A stretch of 64,000 nt of DNA from contig NC_092579.1 of NCBI RefSeq assembly GCF_037975245.1, forward strand, positions 4,304,001-4,368,000, given 5' to 3'. Below, piece by piece: positions 34,209 through 46,300 of the stretch. Made by a program: the position numbers and the translations under genes. Under the pieces are notes generated by a model. It ran no database searches and was not told the origin of the DNA. It worked only from the letters and a program-made list of their open reading frames with translations. This DNA is from Apostichopus japonicus. Taxonomy: Eukaryota > Echinodermata > Holothuroidea > Aspidochirotida > Stichopodidae. Within the stretch, counting starts at the first letter, position 1; each line of letters starts with the position of its first letter.

Positions 34209-37200
34209 AGTCCACTATTTACAGAAGGAATCTTAGTCCCTCTGCAATCCTACCATACCCCCACCCCCACCCCCACCACCACAAAAGGAACGGAAGGCTA
34301 TTCAAAATTCCCTCCAGCCCCGTTTCACCAAATAATCAGTGTACAGTTAGCTACATTGAAGGCTTCTAAGTTACATACCCAAGTTGTAAATAAGGACCCA
34401 GGAATTCATTATAAAGGTAATTTTTTTCCAAGATACTGTACAGCTTATTGTGTTTTGTCATTCCGCCTCTGCCCATACAGTGTTGTAGACAGTATATAAA
34501 GGATACAAAATCAACTGTCTTTCCATTATGAAGCAATTTATAGAAGTTTTCCGCAACTACCAGATTTCATATAATACAAAAATAAGTGTTTTCAAACAGA
34601 TTCGGGAGAATGAACTTTGGCTAAGCGCGGCCGTCCCACAAAAACAAAGGTGCGTAGTTGCCAAATTGCAATTACCAACAAGCCGTTACTGTACCATTTG
34701 TGTACCTTGTCGTTTTAATATCATACGATATGTACAATGCAGGTACTGTTGTGGGGAAATGAATGAGTGTTGAACTGACAATACCAGGATAACTTTCTGA
34801 AGTGTTCTGAATATTTTTAATTTGATGAAAAAGTAATAAACATGAGTTAACCAAGTCAAACAAAACATGAATAGCAATTATTTTAAACCACAATATATCA
34901 GTAATATTTCACATATATTGTTATAATGGAGGAAAACAGCCTCTCTATTAAGTCTACAGCTCTATGACAGGGTCAGTGCATTATACTCAGTCACTTCCTG
35001 TGAAGACTCAAGTACACATATTTTATAATCCGTCTTTATATTTACGGTTAAACTAATATTTGATAGTCTTTGAAATATAATCGAGTACATCAAACTCACT
35101 GAAGCGTTCTTTGCCAAGTGGGCTGTGACCTGACAAACAAACTGAATGCACACTACATAGTGGGGGAACTAATTACAAGTTTCCCATCATGTCCAATAAG
35201 ATGTTCTTATCTACTTGAAAATATCACAGGCTGAGCTAAATTCTGTGTTACAGAGAGAATTTTTTATTTTTTATTATCACAGGAACATATGAGTATAAAC
35301 ACAGGGCTTAGCATTTAAATGTAAGAAACTAAGATCCCTTTGGAGGTGGAGGAGAATCTGTAGTTTGGTTACAAACAGCTGTGAGAAATTAATCAGGGCT
35401 TGAGTTATTGTATCATGAAAAGCATATCCTTCAATGTACAGAACACCTAATAGGACACAGAGTCAAACCTATCAACACAATAAAATCATATTTAAGAAAA
35501 AAAGAGTGGAATTTTCAAGAGCAATATGGAAACTTTCGCTCTATAAACGGACCGCTGTCGGAGAATTAAATGCTGTTGTATACACACAGGAAACATTTCA
35601 CTCTACAAAATTGCTGTGAGAGCACTGCACACTGTGATGTGTTCAGATTAGCCGAATAAAGTAGGACTTCACAAAATTTCTTACAATGCTTTTGATTTGC
35701 TGGTGAAAAGTACGAGCCTTAATATTGACCAATCATGTCAAATTTTTACATCACTAGAGAGGGAGTCAACAAACTTTTCTTTGGCATGATAGGAAAGAAA
35801 TTGGTTACGCAATCACATTCCCAGCAAGCACAATGTAAGCATTGAGAGATAGGGACATTTTGAAGACGTTCACTGCTGTCCGAAGTGGATTTTACAGAAT
35901 TCCGCAAGGATTCCATATGATACAGACTATGCTTGATGATTGTAGCTGATCTTGGATGAATTCTTCATTGAACATGCAAAACCTATATTTACTGACGAAT
36001 GCCGAAGATGAATTGCCACTGTATCCACTGAGCTGCTGTTAGAGCTGGCAACTTACCCCTGTTGTTTATCCAGAAGGATACACAATATGATCATTTGTTT
36101 TAAGTGCTACTCAAATGGTGTGTTGTAAATGCAGAAATATAGATAAGATTTACTCAAAATGTACCTCCAATTGCCAAATGAAAGGTCTGACAAAACTTTG
36201 AATTATAATCTCTGTCCCAGCAGCCTTTTATCCTCCCCCTCCTTCATCCCATCATAGCAGGCCAATATATATATAAGAACTGATGTAAAAGTCAAGAACA
36301 TGTGCACTGTGTACATTATTTATTACGTTTTACAGTAAACAAATCAAAGCGATTTAACCAGGGAGCTGCTACTCTAACAGCTCCCTGATTTAACCACTGT
36401 TGTCATTCCTCCTCCTCCTAATCTTGGCTCACTACTTTCATGCAGTTGCCAACTACTAAGATTCCCTGTACAAACACACAGAGCTTGGCTGATCAAACTG
36501 CTGGATTTTCTCAAGGTGATAGTTGCATATATATGAAGACAGCTGTGAATATTTGTGTCACAGACTTTGGTTTTCAATTAAAGTTTGTTGACTATGTAAA
36601 CAAACTCAATATAATAATAGGGACTGAGGTAATAATTTTCATCATCGGTGGTCATCAATGCCACGGCAGCAAGAGCGAGTATTTTGTTCTAAATTAGGCC
36701 AATATTACAACTGTCGGAACTTAATTGAAGTTTGATTACTTAATTAATTGCCGATTATTAAAGTATGACTATTGGGCATTCTTTCGTTTTAAAATTTAAA
36801 GGGAATCAGCTTAATAGGCTGGCAAATGATAACTGCTGTCACATTTTGAAATGTACAAAGATCCTCAAAAGAACATGTTCCAATCGGTTACACTAATAGT
36901 TAGATTGGAAAGTTGATCCAGGCTTCACTGTACATACAGTATTTGAATAGCATCAATGGTTCTAAGGTACAGTTGGTGATCTTTATGAGGATACTAAAAT
37001 GCAAACTTTAATAACCTCAATTATTTTTGGGGGGGGCTTTCTCTTTTTTTTTCATCGGTGGGGAGGAAGAGATGTACAGTACAATATATAACCATTGAAC
37101 AGCTAAATTTGACAAAATAGCTACAAATGAAATCATTTATGACTGTGGTATTTTATGTGAGGAAGCCATTACCATACCTAACAATACTGTACATTAATGT

Positions 37201-37295
37201 TCCATGTACCCTACACTTAACACTGAAGAAAGACAAATAGTTGCTAACAGACTTTTCTCTCTCTGTTTATATGTAGATTAGGTGTAGAATATGTA
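34209..37295. other. Non-coding sequence, nothing recognised
   Basis: No gene recognised. It contains a C-rich tract at 34258-34280 and a hairpin with flanking direct repeats at 36351-36396. Confidence 0.45.
36351..36396. repeat. Perfect small hairpin flanked by 10-bp direct repeats
   Basis: GATTTAACCA occurs at 36351-36360 and again at 36387-36396. Between them is GGGAGCTG, a 9-nt loop, then CAGCTCCC. Including flanking A and T the stem is 9 bp and perfect. The layout resembles a small insertion with target duplication or a template-switch product. Confidence 0.6.
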
Positions 37296-37600
37296 GGATG
37301 CTGTGGCCGAGTAGATTTAGGCGGTGGCATTCGAAGTAAGGAGGCTTAGCAATCGGCAGGTTCGGGGTTGGATCCCTGGCCGGATCATAGTACGGTAGGT
37401 TTTTCATCTTAGAGCAATCTACGGTTTTCTCATCTGAAATTATTTTCTAAATTGAAAAGATTCCAAATTTGAGATAAAATGTTGGATTGGCTAAGCCACC
37501 CGACGTGAAAGTTGTAATCCATAAGCCTTGAGGTCTTCTCCCACATTCGTGGTCGCCTATGCGTAGTAAAAATAACTGCCTGATTATTAAATACTGTAAC
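37296..37600 (+). mobile_element. tRNA-derived SINE, family B, plus-strand copy
   Basis: The head is tRNA-like with an A-box region 'TGGCCGAGTAGATTTAGGC', as in leucine/serine-type tRNAs with a long variable arm, and a B-box-like 'GGTTGGATCCC' near 37371-37381. The body (37395-37560) and the 'TAAAAATAACTGCCTGATTA' 3' region are shared with the reverse copy at 9700-9962. This copy keeps the promoter segment the other has lost. The overlapping minus-strand frames are not genes. Confidence 0.72.
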
Positions 37601-39796
37601 TGCCTCATTATTAGGTACAGTTGGATACAGGCTTGTACACAGAGCAAGAGACACTCTGCATTCTCTTAAACTTGGCTGTGACTGATTATTGAAGGTGTTA
37701 CGATAATCCACAAAATGTGAAAATGATGAGACATAATATCAAGGTACAGAGTTGGATACAACGCTTGTGGTGGCCTTTGTAAATTACAGCAAGGCTTCAA
37801 TTTCTGCCAGTCGTCTGGCTTAAAATCCCCATTTGTGTACTCCTGTGACCAGATTTCCATATATATATTCTAGCTATTTTTTCCCCTATAGTAAGTTGTT
37901 CAGTTTACTTTTACCCATTTCCTGTGAAGTCGAGGTATGTCAGTGTCCTTGACAATAATGAAGTAATTATTAGGAATGGTCACACGATGCCATATTAACC
38001 AATCACAGCATCAAGACTGTCAAAACAAATAGGTAAAGCCTGCAACTCTCTAGTACGTACATCACAGAGAGATCTGCTACTTGTCCAAGGAGCAGTTAAC
38101 TACTGTACTTACACTAATCTTTTTTGCCTTCCATTTTCATTTCTTTTTGTTAAATTCTGACGAGCAGTTATTGCTCTCCTTAGAGGTACAATCTAGTCAC
38201 AAAATAACTACAAAATATTGAAGTTAATCAGCTAAGCCTAGTTTACCATGATTTAACTCCCCACCATGTGACACGTATAGGAACTGCTTTGATATCAGTA
38301 TCATATTTATATCTATGCATGCATGCTACTTAACATACAGTAGTAACCTGCAATAAAAGAGATATTGCCACACTTGAGTTTATGACTGGTTGAGCTTTAC
38401 TTAGGCAATAATTTGCTACAGAAGCAATCACTTGATTACACTTAATATACACACACCCCTGTAATGAACATGCTTTTCACAAAAGAGAGACTCAGATTAC
38501 AACCAATCTAATGATCTGTTTGTTTCTATTTTATAATGAGGTTTAGATTATATCTCTACTGTGGGAATATGTACATGCAATTAAGGCAAACAAGTTTATG
38601 TCATTTGAAAAAAAATTGAGTAAAGAAGTTTATTACAGCACTGGGTCTAAATTGCTGTAGTTGTCTTTGCAACACAAAAGAATATCAGAAACTATTCAAA
38701 GCTAGTGAACACACAAAAAAAAACAGAAGGAAAAGAAAGCAAACCCTTACCGAGGAAAGAAACAATTTTTTTTTAAGTTTTAGTCTGGATCTGATTAGTT
38801 ACAAAATAGGATTTCAAGAGAGTACAATAGCGAATGTACATAAAGAGAGCTTATATGCCAAATACAAAGAGCACTAGAACTGCATTTGCCGTGATCTATA
38901 GGCTCAGAATAAGTTGGCTACGCAGCTAGCCTCTGAAAACTACAAATGTGTACAGAGACTACTGTATATGAAACGTTAAGTGTCAACATCCAGTCATGCA
39001 GGTATCGTTCACTTGGCCCCCGTAATGCCAGTATTGTAACGCGCATGCGCACTACAATAAATATTTGTTGAGTAAACAAGTTACCAAGAATAGTTTAATA
39101 TGATGTTACTACTGATGTTGCACTGCAAATGCTTACAGTATATTGTGGATAACTTGGCGGATAGTACCATGCACTGTAGCTGTTCTCGCCTCTAAGTTGT
39201 GTAACTGACTGGACATTTAAGAAGATATCCATTTAACAAACACTAATGTTCCTTTTTTACACTATTTAAGCACTAACTCAGGCAATTAATTGCACCAAAA
39301 GTCAGTTTAATCTACCTGTTCTATCAATTGTTCAGTGATCTATGACAACTATATAATGGTCAGGTATTTAAAGGTAGTCAGTATAGGCCCCAAATTATAG
39401 CACGTTATAATTGCTCGATTTTTTCAAAAAGTAATTTCCTAGAAGTCATTTACCCTCCAAATTGTTCTCAGACATTGTTAAGGAACACACAAGATGTCCT
39501 GAATGTCCCAGTGAGGAAAAGTTCCTTGAATCAATGTTGTAATAAAAACAGTTTGAGGATTTTGACCAAAGGTGACCAGATATGAATATCTAGCATATTT
39601 TGGGCCAATAAAGCATACCTTTTAATTGTTAGATTACTTGTCAAAAGTGTCAATAAGTACCACAGCAACCTACATGATCATCTCCACCATTCACACTTTG
39701 ACTTGGTAGATGAACACGGTACTTCAACATTACTGATCTTTATGGGTTGTGATAATTTCCCTCAAAATTTCAGAATATATGTTAAGCTTGCTAGAA
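37601..39796. other. Non-coding sequence, nothing recognised
   Basis: AT-rich sequence with no exon, RNA gene or transposon end that I can support. Confidence 0.45.
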
Positions 39797-39949
39797 CAGC
39801 AGTCTGCAAACTTTCAGGCCCACAACCCAGTATCTTCCATGAGGAACTGTGCCAAGACCACCAGACCCCCATTCCTTGATCAGATTCAGTGCTTGTAATT
39901 AAAGAATTTAAGATAGCTTGGGCTATGGACCTGATGTTATAATTGTTAC
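39797..39949 (+). repeat. Solo unit related to the 13.4-kb tandem array
   Basis: It starts CAGCAGTCTGCAAACTTTCA, continues 'CCATGAGGAA' and 'GCCAAGACC', and ends with 'ATAGCTTGGGCTATGGACC'. All of these have counterparts in 13423-13875. A CAG start with (C/G)CAAACTTT is typical of a hAT terminus, so this may be the unamplified form of the 13.4-kb repeat. No target duplication could be defined. Confidence 0.55.
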
Positions 39950-40451
39950 TTAAATTGATATGCATCAGCAAGCTCTGAAAATTATGGGATAATTTTCCAC
40001 ACTTTTGGAGAAATCTTGCAAGCCCTACTTTCCGGGGTCACGCCCAATAGGTTTAACGTCCCTCTCACTAAAAGTTTGCAAATTCACATGCTGGACAGTA
40101 AAACTCTTCCAACTGTGCTTATACATCAACATTTATACTTTATTATCATAATAAAACATACTGTAGTTGCCTATAAAGTTATGAACAATAATTTGAGGTG
40201 GATAGTGGCAAGAAAGCTTCTTCCTTTTGAGCATGTATTCATAAGACTGGCAACTACATGAAACCCCCAAACTTACTGGTTTGGATATTAATGAATGATG
40301 TTACGATCTACCCTTATCTAAGATCTAGTAACATTCATGCACTGCCAACCTCCCCAACCCCCCTCCCCCCTCCCGATTGATCCTCTATCTATAAAGTTCA
40401 CTGCTCTCCTACCAAATTTACCATTCATAAGTCAAACATGCAAGTATGAAA
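39950..40451. other. Non-coding sequence, nothing recognised
   Basis: Short AT-rich segment with a C-rich tract at about 40350-40376. No gene recognised. Confidence 0.45.
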
Positions 40452-40560
40452 GAGGTCATAGAGGGCGAGCAGTGTTAAAGTGTTACCAGTTCATTCTAGG
40501 CATGGTCCAACGAGAGTGCTAAGGTTGTGGGGAGACAGGTAAGCAAGGAGCGAGATAAAT
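40452..40560 (+). repeat. Dispersed repeat shared with 25131-25235, copy 2
   Basis: Same order of blocks as the 25.1-kb copy, including GTGCTAAGGTTGTGGGGAGA. The copies diverge abruptly near 40560, where the foldback element begins. Confidence 0.7.
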
Positions 40561-40563
40561 CAT

Positions 40564-40725
40564 CATATCTTAAAGCTGAAATCAAAATAAAATAAAACTG
40601 TTAGCAAACTGCTTATCCACTAGAGAGCCTGTGTAAGAGAATGTATTTGCGTTTTGTGTTTGCTAACAGTTTTATTTTATTTTGATACGTCAGGCCAACT
40701 TACTTTTACACATATCTTAAAGCTG
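40564..40725. repeat. Foldback element: 29-bp perfect inverted repeat inside 15-bp direct repeats
   Basis: The arm at 40581-40609 (begins ATCAAAATAAAATAAAACTG, ends GCAAAC) is exactly complementary to 40658-40686, with a 48-bp loop. The 15-bp sequence CATATCTTAAAGCTG occurs on both sides, at 40564-40578 and 40711-40725. The layout fits a small insertion with a long target duplication, or a duplication-inversion event. Confidence 0.8.
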
Positions 40726-43305
40726 TATAAAAAGAATTGACCTTTGAATTGTGTACAAAATATACACAAAACATCAGAAATTATTCAACTAAAAGACTTA
40801 ACTCAATGACAGGGTGCTAGCATACAAATCTCTTTAATTAAATGACACCCTTTGCACATATAGCACAGATCTCTACCTGCACTAGCTACACACCTGTATT
40901 ATAAGCTACCTGTATACTGCCATATGATGTACTTTATCCATGCACTTCCCACTATTGTCACCCATTCAAAGCTATACTTGTCACACACAATTTAACAATT
41001 AGTCAAGTTGAAATCAAAAGCACAAAGGCAACAGAGCGTTAAGTCTGACATGGATGTGACACATTGATGCTAAGTATTAATGAATGAGCATGTATGTCAT
41101 TGTGGCCTATTTTCTGGATTTCAACGTTTCTATATATATATATATACAGCATTGTGATTAGAATTAACGTTAGTCTTGAGCGGACAATGGGCTCCTCAAA
41201 TTATTATACAGCAGACTAAAATGAATCACTGAGCTATCACTCTGAATCCGATCATGTACATTTCAACATACAGATTCAGTGCAAAATAATGACTATATGT
41301 ATGCTGCTGTATGTATATACAGTATGCTATAGTCTGCAGACAAAAGGCCAGCTACAGTACCCCATCATCCTGGCCATGTATGTCAAACAACCCAAGAAAT
41401 GGTTTGCACCATATTGCAATATATTCATACTGGCTGCATCTTGTCAAACAGGTAGAAACCAATAAATTTTGAGAAAAAGATGGTGACTCTACACAGTACT
41501 ATAATGGCAAAATAAAGCAGATTTTAATTGCAAGCTTGATTGAAAAGCTGAAATGATTCAGCCACCAGTTTCATACAGTATTCAAGAGCATTGTCAAATG
41601 GGATCAATGGGGAGGTGATACCCCTCCCTAGAGACCCCCTAACTTGAAAGTGGATCTGATTTGTGCATTTTTATACACAGTCTATGACAATGAAATAATA
41701 CACACAGGGCCATCACCAGGAATTCTGAGTTGGATGTGTATACCAACAATTTAAAGGGGGTCATCAAAAATTCAAGAGGGCACCAATACAAAACCTGTCA
41801 CTATAAGCTTTTGTACACATAGTTGGGAGGGGGGAGGGGTGGGGGTTTCAGTAATCTACACTGAGGAACAGGGCTCCCTCTTCCCCACATGCCCTGACCT
41901 GGTCACAGACCTACATATTATATCACCATTCAACCTGCACAGTACATATCATTCAACAAGGACTCTCCAATCAACATAAGATGCTCCATTCAACTAGGTG
42001 GGTGTGACGGCATATATTCTCCATGGTATTAACATACACTTCACATAGCTTCTTGACTCCACTGTGAATACATACATGAATAGAATAGAGTCAAATGAAT
42101 TCTGAAGTCCATTTGAGCATACATTAATATACTCAACACTATTTAAATTGAAACTCCAAGTTTACTAACATTTTCACATTTATATACTTGATTGTAGATC
42201 TGACTAATATAGTGTGGTAGAAGTTTGAATCCATATTGCCAACTGGTGCAGAATACATGTACAACACCATGCATGCCTTTATCATATAGTCAGTTCAATG
42301 GTACACCTACACTACACTGAATCCATGATTGTTTAAGGTAAACATATACACAAGTACTGTACAAATGAACATTGGGTCTTTGTGAACTTTTTTTGTTGCA
42401 TGGTCCTACAGATTGTACAGATGGAGAGGGTGGGGGAGGGGCCAAGTAGCCTGCGAGGGGAGTGGTACAATCCCCTGTGCCCTGGTCTGCTTAATAATAA
42501 CACATGTGTAATGCACCTATGTGTCTATCATAAAGATGCTCATAGCAAAATGGTTTAAGTTGTACATTAAACTACAAAGCGGCAATATTCATTTCTTTAC
42601 ATTTATACAGTATATATATATAAGCCCACCTTTGATTTATACCTCTACGTAGCAATACAGATGTACAGACAGACCACATAAGTATATATATATGGTAGAC
42701 CGTATAACTACACAGAGTAATCAAAATAACCACAACTTCCTATTCCGTCATTTAGCAGTGAGATAGCTTTATAGTGGCACATTCGCTCTAAGCTTTAAAG
42801 TTAAATATATCCCAAAATAAGATCACAATTGATCACATTTTTTCACCTTCATGAACTCGATTGAATCAAAAACATACCATACATAACCCTGAAAGATATA
42901 GTAGTAGTAGTATTATACACAGAAAAGCGACCGGAAAACTGTTAAAACATTATCCCTTTCACTTCCTTATATTTGCAATGAAATCTGAAGGCTAGGTCAA
43001 AGCGAACCTATATATAAAGGTTGTAGGATATGTTAGTCAAGACTGAAAAGCACTGAGAAAGTTGACGAACATTAATGCAAACAGCTAACCAAGCGAGAAC
43101 CTATACAGATCTAGATACAACCAATAAGCAGGCCCAGCAGAATATATATAACACCATCAATTCCATTGAGCCTCAAACTACTATACTGTACATACCTTCA
43201 CCGCAAAACGTTAAACCACAAAAGATTAAAAGAGATCAGCCTGGGCATATTGTACATATATACAGATTTACAGTTATTCTTTCCCACATTTAAGTTACTC
43301 TTTTC
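40726..43305. other. Non-coding sequence; possible decayed repeat at 41703-41900
   Basis: No gene recognised. Short (TA)n runs lie at 41132-41145, 42612-42621 and 42684-42693. The segment starting CAGGGCCATCACCAGG (41705) with G-rich tracts at 41826-41845 looks like an eroded repeat end, but no matching right terminus or target duplication was found. Confidence 0.4.
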
Positions 43306-43307
43306 CC

Positions 43308-43335
43308 TTTTTTTTTTTTTGGGGGGGGGGGGGGG
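43308..43335 (+). repeat. Abutting homopolymers, T13 then G15
   Basis: An uninterrupted T run (43308-43320) joins directly to an uninterrupted G run (43321-43335). Length accuracy in any assembly here is doubtful. Confidence 0.9.
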
Positions 43336-46300
43336 AATGGGGGTTGGAAGTGAGAGATGAAAATAAAATTGGATATAAGCATTAATGTGGTACAGAAATT
43401 ACAAACTGTTTGAGATAAAGGTTCAATGTGTGAAACTATGCATTTGGACCTTACGTTTCTCGTACAAATCACGTACCAAGCACTACTGTAAATTAACCTT
43501 GAACCTATGAAAGTGTCCTGAAGAATATTAAAGCAACATGCAGGCTCTGCTCCAGAGCAAAATTCTTAAGGATTTTTTTCAGGTTATCTGAGGGTCAACT
43601 GGGCCTGAGAGTTTGGTTGTCCGGATGTCCAGCAAATTTGAATGTCTGAAAAAATGTCACAAAATAACAAAGACCAATATGTACCTTGTAACAGAGATTT
43701 GTGTAGGTTGGTGAATAGAACACCAGCTTTGGGGGTGATACCAATTTATCTTTTCACCTAATTTGGGAGGAATTTAGTTACAACGCAATCCGACTGTTAT
43801 GTAAACAACCAGTCATCCACCAGACACTGTATTACGGTACATTATTAAGCTGCTCCCATACGCCTACACAGAAACTGATCATTTGTGCTGTTATTTCAGG
43901 AAAATACTAGCTAGCACCAATTTAGATCTAGGTTTAGCCAGTAAATCTTTTAAGCACATGAATTTCTTAGCGAGTGGTTACAAGTTTGAAATTCAAGGCC
44001 TGGATGTCATAAAGTTTAAACTTGTTATGCACTTTTGCATTCATGTGTAATATTTTGAGGATCTTGCATCTAGCGTTTTGTTTGTATGTGATATCATGTG
44101 TATACATGCAAATGTATCAAATAAAATGATATTAATTACTCTGTGTGAGATGATACAAACTTTGCATACATGTTCCAGTCGATTCTTTCACTAGTACATC
44201 CCTCCATACAAAAACTAAGAAGTTATCATTCTCACCCAAAAAAAATCCAATGAGTCAATAATTAAGCTAATCAATAAGTGACACTTAATAACGACTGTCG
44301 CTGATGTAAATTAGGTTGGGTCTACCATAGTGTCATTGTGAATGTAGGATAGGCCAAATGCTATTTAAGGCTACATGTATGCTGCAAGTTACATACAGAC
44401 TTAAAATATTAAACGAACTGACATAGTTCCAAGCTGATTGCCTCAAGGTCAAACCATCCTGTTATATACCAGTAAATTATGCAATAACCATAGGCCTGGA
44501 ATTTCACAAGTTTAGCCACATGCACTGCAAGAGATTATAAGACTGCGTATTAAAATATCCTATGTTGCATAACTCAAATTTCTACATCGGTTTGCATTTT
44601 CATAGAACAATGCAAATCGCAGCTCACATTTGACCAGAAAGATTTCTAGGGTCACGACTGATTCCCTAATACATGTCGCAGTATAATGTTCTTAGCAAAC
44701 ATTCTATTAATATTTACCAGCAACATGAAAGCCTTTTATTTTCTACTAACTTGCAATAAAATTTACAGACCTACTGTACAAACTCAATTAGAGCACACAA
44801 ATTTTGACTTGTCTTCAAAGTGTTTGAAAAGTCTCAAAGCACACACATCCAAAGCCACTTTACAGCCACAAATATATGAAACCTCATACTTGCGAGATTC
44901 CCAATTGCCCGTCGCTTTAACAATAACACGGATCTTGATATATCAATAATGACCCTCGGATGAAAGCGCTGCATCGTGTTTTATTTTGTTTCCCTTATGT
45001 AAGCTCCATCAAGAATCCTTTATTCCTTTGATAGTACTTTACTGGTCCATTACTTCAGGATTACAATTCACACTTCAACATCCACAGAATAAGAATCAAC
45101 ACAAGAGTCGGGATTATGCCCCGGGGGCGTGAACGCAATGTTTACCGATGGGATTACTTAATTTCAAAGGATCAGGGAAAGAGAGGTAGTCACCTAGAAA
45201 GAGGTCAGTATGCCTTGGTCCGTCCATGGTTGGCTGTATATATATATATATATATATATACGGTTATTAACTCTATCATACAGCATACTCAGACGGATTC
45301 TAAGAGATTATAAACTTTTTACGTTTGATCCTTATAGAAGTTCTGTCCACTGGTCAATTTATATAAGACAAGGTTTGTCAACTTCTAACTGTTGTACCTA
45401 CGCCTGATTTGACCGATAGATGGGTCAAAAGAAAGACAGACAGACTGACTGACAGTTTGAGGTACACCGTAACCATGCAGATATTGCTGCAGCAGTCAGC
45501 ATAAAGGAATTTGGAGAACTAGTTGTAAATGACTTCCTAATCACAGAGTCTACTTAAATTAAAGTTTAATTGTGTCTATTGTCCCTTAATTATTTACCAA
45601 CAAAACAGATGGTCATGTAATGCAGTTTATGTTGATCAAACATTTGACAATTGCCATGGAATAACTTCTCTCCAATACATGCACATTAAAATCGTTAACT
45701 TTGCTACAATAAAATAGCTAATTTTTACAACAGACTTTGTGTAGCATACGTGCAGTAATCATAGAGACAGGTTACTGTAGATGCAGAGGTAATTATAAGC
45801 AAAGAAATACCAAATTAATTCCCGACATTTACATGTATCTATAGACACAATACTGTACTTGGTTGCATAAAGTTTGCATACATATGTTACGGACAGAATC
45901 AGCAATATTGTAGTGCCACACAGTAAGTATAGTCCAGAATAACTGTTTGTCAATTGCAGATAACAAAAGTACAGTTCAGCAAAACATGATGAGAATCTGT
46001 GAAAACTATTACCCTGCATTACCACAGATAATCTTAGCTTGGAAGCCAGATAACTTTAGTTGCTGGTACATAATACCAATGTCTACTCAGTACCAAATAC
46101 TAACACCCCATACTCATAGACAGAGATGTGCAATACTGATTTGTACAGGCAATACAAAATGCACAGTATATATGCTAAACTAACAGTGTGCAGCTTTACC
46201 ACAATATTTAGCACTCTAAAAATTTACTAGAAGATTTCAGAAACTTGTACTTTGCCGAAGGTTCTGATTTTCAAAGTTATCTTTGGACATTTAGAATTGT

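Noticed and set aside
41703-41900. Possible hAT-type element starting CAGGGCCATCACCAGG
   Set aside because: No complementary right terminus and no 8-bp target duplication were found.
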